Assembly (NCBI GenBank): GCA_947451735.1
Contig: CANGAY010000001.1
Span: 1 to 18,172, forward strand
DNA: 18,172 nucleotides
From: Actinomycetota bacterium
GTDB lineage: Bacteria; Actinomycetota; Thermoleophilia; Miltoncostaeales; Miltoncostaeaceae
Reading direction: 5' to 3'
Shown here: positions 15,410 through 18,172 of the stretch, piece by piece
Numbering within the stretch: position 1 is the first letter of the stretch
Layout of the letters: the number at the start of each line of letters is the position of its first letter
Notes under the pieces: generated by a model
The model's database searches: none
What the model was told of the DNA's origin: nothing
Seen by the model: the letters and a program-made list of their open reading frames with translations, nothing else
Program-made: the position numbers and the translations under genes

Positions 15410-16777
15410 TCAGTGGCCCCCTTCGACCAGACCGAGCGCCCGGCCTGCTGCCTCGGCGATCTCGTCGGCGATGCTCTCGCACTGCTCGGACGTCGGCGCC
15501 TCCACCATCACCCGCACCAGCGGCTCGGTGCCCGATGCCCGCAGCACGATGCGCCCATCATCGCCCAGTTCCGCCTCGTGGGTGGCCACGAGGTCCCACA
15601 CCTCCGTGGCCCCGGCCAGGTCACCCTTGCGCTCCACGCGGATGCTCACGAGTCGCTGGGGCATGCGCTGCATCACCGCGGCGGCCTCGGCCAGCCCCAC
15701 GCCGCGCTCAGCCAGCGCCGACAGCAGCAGGATGGCGCCGCCCAGGCCGTCACCGGTGGGGCCGCTCGGCAGGTGGATGAGGTGCCCGCTCTGCTCGCCG
15801 CCCAGCACGAACCCGTGCTCGCGCATGTGGGCCAGCACGTAGCGGTCGCCCACGTCGGTCCAGTGCACGTCGATGCCCTCGTCGGCCATGGCGCGGCGGA
15901 ATCCGAGATTGGTCATGGTGGTGGTCACCACCGCGTCACCGGGCAGTTCGCCCCGACCGCGCAGCCAGATGGCGAGGATGGCCAGGATCTGGTCGCCGTC
16001 CACCACCGCGCCACCGGCATCAACCGCCAGCACGCGATCGCCGTCGCCATCGAAGGCCAGGCCCACGTCGGCGCCGTGCTCGCGCACCGCCACGTGCAGC
16101 GCCGCCAGGTCGGTCGAGCCGCAGGCCACGTTGATGTTGACGCCGTCGGGCTCGGCACCGATGACGGCGAGGTCGGCCCCCAGCGCACCCAGCACCTGCG
16201 CCGCGGTGGTCACCGTGGCGCCGTGAGCGCAGTCGACCACGACGCGCAGGCCGTCGAAGCGCACCGGAGTGCGGGCGATCAGGCTGGTGCGGTACGCCTC
16301 GGCGGCCTCGGGCCAGTGCCGGATGCTGCCCACGCCGCCGCCCGTGGGGCGCGCGCCGGAGTCGTCGGCCATGAGGGCCTCGATGGCGGCCTCGTCGGCG
16401 TCGGGCAGCTTGAAGCCGTCGGGGCCGAAGATCTTGATGCCGTTGTCGGGGAACGGGTTGTGCGACGCGCTGATGACCACGCCGGCTGCAAGGCCGGGGT
16501 CGGCCGCCACCAGTTCGGCGACTGCGGGGGTGGGCAGCACACCGCCCAGCACCACGTCGTCACCGGCAGATGCGATACCGGCGGCCAGCGCCGCCTCGAG
16601 CATCTCCCCACTGCGGCGCGTATCGCGCCCAACCAGCACCGAGCCCCCGCCATGCACGGACAGCCCGAGGGCACGTCCGATCGCCATGGCGAGTTCCGGC
16701 GTGAGGTCGGCGTTCGCGACGCCGCGCACGCCGTCGGTCCCGAAGAGGCTCCGGGCCGGGCGCGCGGTCCCGCTCAG
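15410..16777 (-). CDS. glmM: Phosphoglucosamine mutase, probable CTG start
   Basis: Converts glucosamine-6-phosphate to glucosamine-1-phosphate on the way to UDP-GlcNAc. The phosphoserine loop ISASHNPFPDNGIKIFG (S105 counted from CTG) and the metal loop FDGDGDR are intact. So is the C-terminal phosphate-binding RASGTEPLVRVMVEA. The first ATG/GTG/TTG in frame is GTG 16729, but it cuts through the family's N-terminal motif: the frame upstream still reads SLFGTDGVRGVAN, the normal start region of GlmM. The frame can be followed back to CTG 16777, which overlaps the rpsI stop in CTGA like the ATGA junctions elsewhere in this block. I infer a CTG start giving 455 residues; 439 residues from GTG 16729 is the conventional alternative. 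Confidence 0.9.
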   Translation of the reverse strand: MSGTARPARSLFGTDGVRGVANADLTPELAMAIGRALGLSVHGGGSVLVGRDTRRSGEMLEAALAAGIASAGDDVVLGGVLPTPAVAELVAADPGLAAGVVISASHNPFPDNGIKIFGPDGFKLPDADEAAIEALMADDSGARPTGGGVGSIRHWPEAAEAYRTSLIARTPVRFDGLRVVVDCAHGATVTTAAQVLGALGADLAVIGAEPDGVNINVACGSTDLAALHVAVREHGADVGLAFDGDGDRVLAVDAGGAVVDGDQILAILAIWLRGRGELPGDAVVTTTMTNLGFRRAMADEGIDVHWTDVGDRYVLAHMREHGFVLGGEQSGHLIHLPSGPTGDGLGGAILLLSALAERGVGLAEAAAVMQRMPQRLVSIRVERKGDLAGATEVWDLVATHEAELGDDGRIVLRASGTEPLVRVMVEAPTSEQCESIADEIAEAAGRALGLVEGGH

Positions 16778-17172
16778 CGCTTCGAGAACTGAGGACGCTT
16801 GCGGGCGCCCTTGAGGCCCGCCTTCTTGCGCTCCTTCTCGCGAGCGTCACGCGTGAGGAAGCCCTCGCGCTTGAGCTCGGGACGCAGGTTCTCGTCCATC
16901 TCGACGAGGGCGCGGGCCACGGCGTGACGAAGCGCGTCGGCCTGCCCGGAGATGCCGCCGCCGTTGAGGCGGGCCTTCACCGAGAACTGGCCCTCCACGC
17001 CTGCCACCACCAGCGGCGACTTGGCGGCGGTGACGAGCACCTTGCGGCCGAAGAAGTCGTCAATCGGGCGGCCGTTGCACGTGATGGTGCCATCGCCCGG
17101 CTCGAGGATGATGCGGGCGACCGAGGTCTTGCGCTTGCCGGTTGCCTGGATGCGGACCTGGGCGGTGCTCAT
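16774..17172 (-). CDS. rpsI: 30S ribosomal protein S9 (uS9)
   Basis: Small-subunit protein whose C-terminal tail reaches the P-site tRNA. The 132-residue product has [11 protein letters not shown] near the start, [19 protein letters not shown] in the middle and the invariant tail RPQFSKR, which confirms the correct frame and end. The ATG overlaps the rplM stop in ATGA. An AGGAAGG-type ribosome-binding site lies about 7 bases upstream inside rplM (minus strand, ~17186-17180). It is transcribed with rplM from the promoter at 17691-17719. Confidence 0.98.
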   Translation of the reverse strand: MSTAQVRIQATGKRKTSVARIILEPGDGTITCNGRPIDDFFGRKVLVTAAKSPLVVAGVEGQFSVKARLNGGGISGQADALRHAVARALVEMDENLRPELKREGFLTRDAREKERKKAGLKGARKRPQFSKR

Positions 17173-17636
17173 GCGGTGACCTTCCTCTCGAGCCGGAGGG
17201 GCTCGGGCGACTGCGCCTCGTGCGGGTGCTCGGGGCCGGCGTAGACCTTCATCTTCAGGAGCTGCTTGCGGCCCAGCGAGTTCTTGGGGAGCATGCCGCG
17301 CACTGCCTTGCGGATGACCTCCTCGGGGCCGCGGTCGAGCTGCTCGCGAAGGGTGCGGCTCTTGATGCCACCGGGGTAGCCCGAGTGGCGCCAGTAGCGC
17401 TTCTGGTCGAGCTTCTGGCCGGTGACCATGATCTTCTCCGCGTTGATGACCACGACGAAGTCGCCGCAGTCAACGTGCGGGGTGTAGGACGGCGAGCGCT
17501 TCCCGCGCAGCGTCTCCGCGATGGTCGCGGCGAGGCGGCCGAGGTTCTGACCCTCGGCGTCGACGATGTACCAGCGGCGATCAACGTCGCCGGACTTGGC
17601 GCTGATGGTCGACTTGGTTGCGTGAGCGGTTGGCAC
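17169..17636 (-). CDS. rplM: 50S ribosomal protein L13 (uL13)
   Basis: Early-assembling large-subunit protein. The 155-residue product has [17 protein letters not shown] near the start and the signature MLPKNSLGR...[16 protein letters not shown] in the second half. I chose GTG 17636 because GGAGG lies just upstream (17644-17640 on the minus strand), though its 3-base spacing is unusually short. ATG 17651, five codons upstream, is the alternative but has no ribosome-binding site. Longer frames would run through the promoter. The ~16 residues before the conserved WYIVDAEG are not conserved, so the start remains somewhat uncertain. It is the first gene of the block. Confidence 0.95.
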   Translation of the reverse strand: MPTAHATKSTISAKSGDVDRRWYIVDAEGQNLGRLAATIAETLRGKRSPSYTPHVDCGDFVVVINAEKIMVTGQKLDQKRYWRHSGYPGGIKSRTLREQLDRGPEEVIRKAVRGMLPKNSLGRKQLLKMKVYAGPEHPHEAQSPEPLRLERKVTA

Positions 17637-17860
17637 GGTCCTCCGATGCATGGGCAGGCGGCATCCACACCACCTGCGGAACGACGCGGGATCGTAGGGG
17701 AGCAGGTGCCCGGTCGCAACCGCTGACGGCACCGACTTCGGCACGGGTGTCTCGCAATGTGAACCCCTGTCCCGAAGTATGGGCATCTACCCCCCCAATG
17801 TGTCAGGTTTGTTGCCTTGTCAACGACCACGCGCCGCCGTGGACGAGCAAAGGATCAGCA
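17637..17860. other. Divergent intergenic region, the longest gene-free stretch
   Basis: These 224 bases separate rplM (-) from the Cys/His protein gene (+). They hold the rplM promoter and a ribosome-binding site at each end: GGAGG at 17640-17644 for rplM and AAAGGA at 17849-17854 for the plus gene. I found no convincing promoter for the plus gene; TTGTCA near 17817-17822 could be a -35 box, but no -10 follows at the right distance. No tRNA, repeat or riboswitch is recognisable. Confidence 0.6.
17691..17719 (-). promoter_or_regulatory. Promoter of the rplM-rpsI-glmM block (TTGCGA-N17-TACGAT)
   Basis: On the minus strand, TTGCGA at 17719-17714 is followed by exactly 17 bases and TACGAT at 17696-17691. 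Both hexamers keep four of six sigma70 consensus bases. The predicted start near 17684 would give a leader of about 48 bases before GTG 17636, unlike the leaderless genes elsewhere. It could drive the whole block down to the nucleotidyltransferase, since no other clear promoter gap exists before 9160. Confidence 0.6.
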
Positions 17861-18163
17861 ATGAAGGCCGGCTCCCCGATCATGAAGCGCTGCCAGGCGA
17901 CTGCGCAGCACGGACGTCGCTGCATGCAGACGCCCTATATGACGAGCCCCTTCTGCTGGCATCACACGGCGCGCGCCGATCGCGAGGGCCTGCGCCGCGA
18001 GGGCCTGCGCAACGACGACACCACCAAGGTGTCGATCGAGCGCATCGTCAGCGTGCTGGGCGACGCCAAGGTGGCCGAGCTGGTGGAGTTCCTCGAAGCC
18101 GAGGGTGCCGACACCGTGCGCATCGAGCGCAACGGTGACGAGATCATCGCCCGGGCGGAGTAA
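17861..18163 (+). CDS. Small unidentified protein with N-terminal Cys/His cluster
   Basis: A 100-residue protein I do not recognise. ATG 17861 has AAAGGA 6 bases upstream. Residues ~8-36 contain the pattern RCQATAQHGRRCMQTP followed by SPFCWHH, that is C-x(9)-C-x(10)-C-x-HH. It resembles short zinc-binding segments of the form C..........C..P....CxxH found in small bacterial proteins and phage-like proteins. A charged helix follows (ADREGLRREGLRNDD). The last ~45 residues (VSIERIVSVLGDAKVAELVEFLEAEG, then TVRIERNGDEIIARAE) look like helices plus a beta hairpin. Zinc binding is an inference. It is divergent from rplM, and its right-hand neighbour is outside the window. Confidence 0.75.
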   Translation: MKAGSPIMKRCQATAQHGRRCMQTPYMTSPFCWHHTARADREGLRREGLRNDDTTKVSIERIVSVLGDAKVAELVEFLEAEGADTVRIERNGDEIIARAE

Positions 18164-18172
18164 CTACTCCCA

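Noticed and set aside
15405..15415. glmS ribozyme upstream of glmS
   Set aside because: Only one base separates glmM and glmS, so there is no leader to hold the ribozyme, which is mainly a Firmicutes element.
17637..17786. Longer rplM start reaching 17786
   Set aside because: The added residues are not L13-like and would translate the rplM promoter; GGAGG just before GTG 17636 supports the short form.

Overview
The window is high-GC chromosomal DNA, by eye well above 60% G+C, almost fully coding. It reads as a housekeeping region of an actinobacterium. The evidence is the SUF operon with the SufC-SufS-SufU-SufT layout, the rplM-rpsI-glmM-glmS-acpS-nnr-alr gene order, frequent GTG starts and apparently leaderless promoters. 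A deep-branching class such as Thermoleophilia is my guess; the sequence alone does not prove it. I see no mobile element, CRISPR array, rRNA or tRNA gene. No gene-free stretch exceeds 300 bases; the longest is 224 bases (17637-17860).

Layout. (1) Positions 1-3291, plus strand: the distal part of a SUF iron-sulfur assembly operon, with an unidentified gene tail, then sufC (ATPase), sufS (cysteine desulfurase), sufU (zinc-dependent sulfur acceptor), sufT (MIP18/PaaD-like) and an A-type carrier. Spacing runs from short gaps to overlaps, so the genes are probably co-transcribed and translationally coupled. (2) Positions 3311-8538: an envelope segment. It holds a DUF6159-like multi-pass membrane protein (+), a secreted M23 peptidase (-), a divergently transcribed NlpC/P60 hydrolase with a coiled-coil N-terminus (+), a secreted HExxH protein (-), and an Lgt-type prolipoprotein diacylglyceryl transferase (+). 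Three convergent gene ends lie in this segment and at its edge: two have stop codons overlapping in CTAG or CTAA, and one has a GC-rich hairpin. (3) Positions 8535-17636, minus strand, read from right to left: rplM, rpsI, glmM, glmS, acpS, nnr (NAD(P)HX repair), alr and a CCA-adding-type nucleotidyltransferase. All are overlapping or within 15 bases of each other. A PduO-type cobalamin adenosyltransferase follows after 41 bases, probably from its own promoter. This block joins ribosomal proteins to UDP-GlcNAc and D-alanine supply for peptidoglycan. (4) Positions 17861-18163, plus strand: an unidentified 100-residue protein with a Cys/His cluster, divergent from rplM.

The most notable points are these. 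glmM has no ATG, GTG or TTG start upstream of its conserved FGTDGVRG motif, and an in-frame CTG overlaps the rpsI stop. Several genes show a -10-like box about 7-8 bases before the start codon, which implies leaderless mRNAs. An 18-bp palindrome sits over the -35 box between the two divergent cell-wall hydrolases. The Lgt-family protein has substitutions at classical catalytic positions. I did not find a clearly new multi-gene system here.
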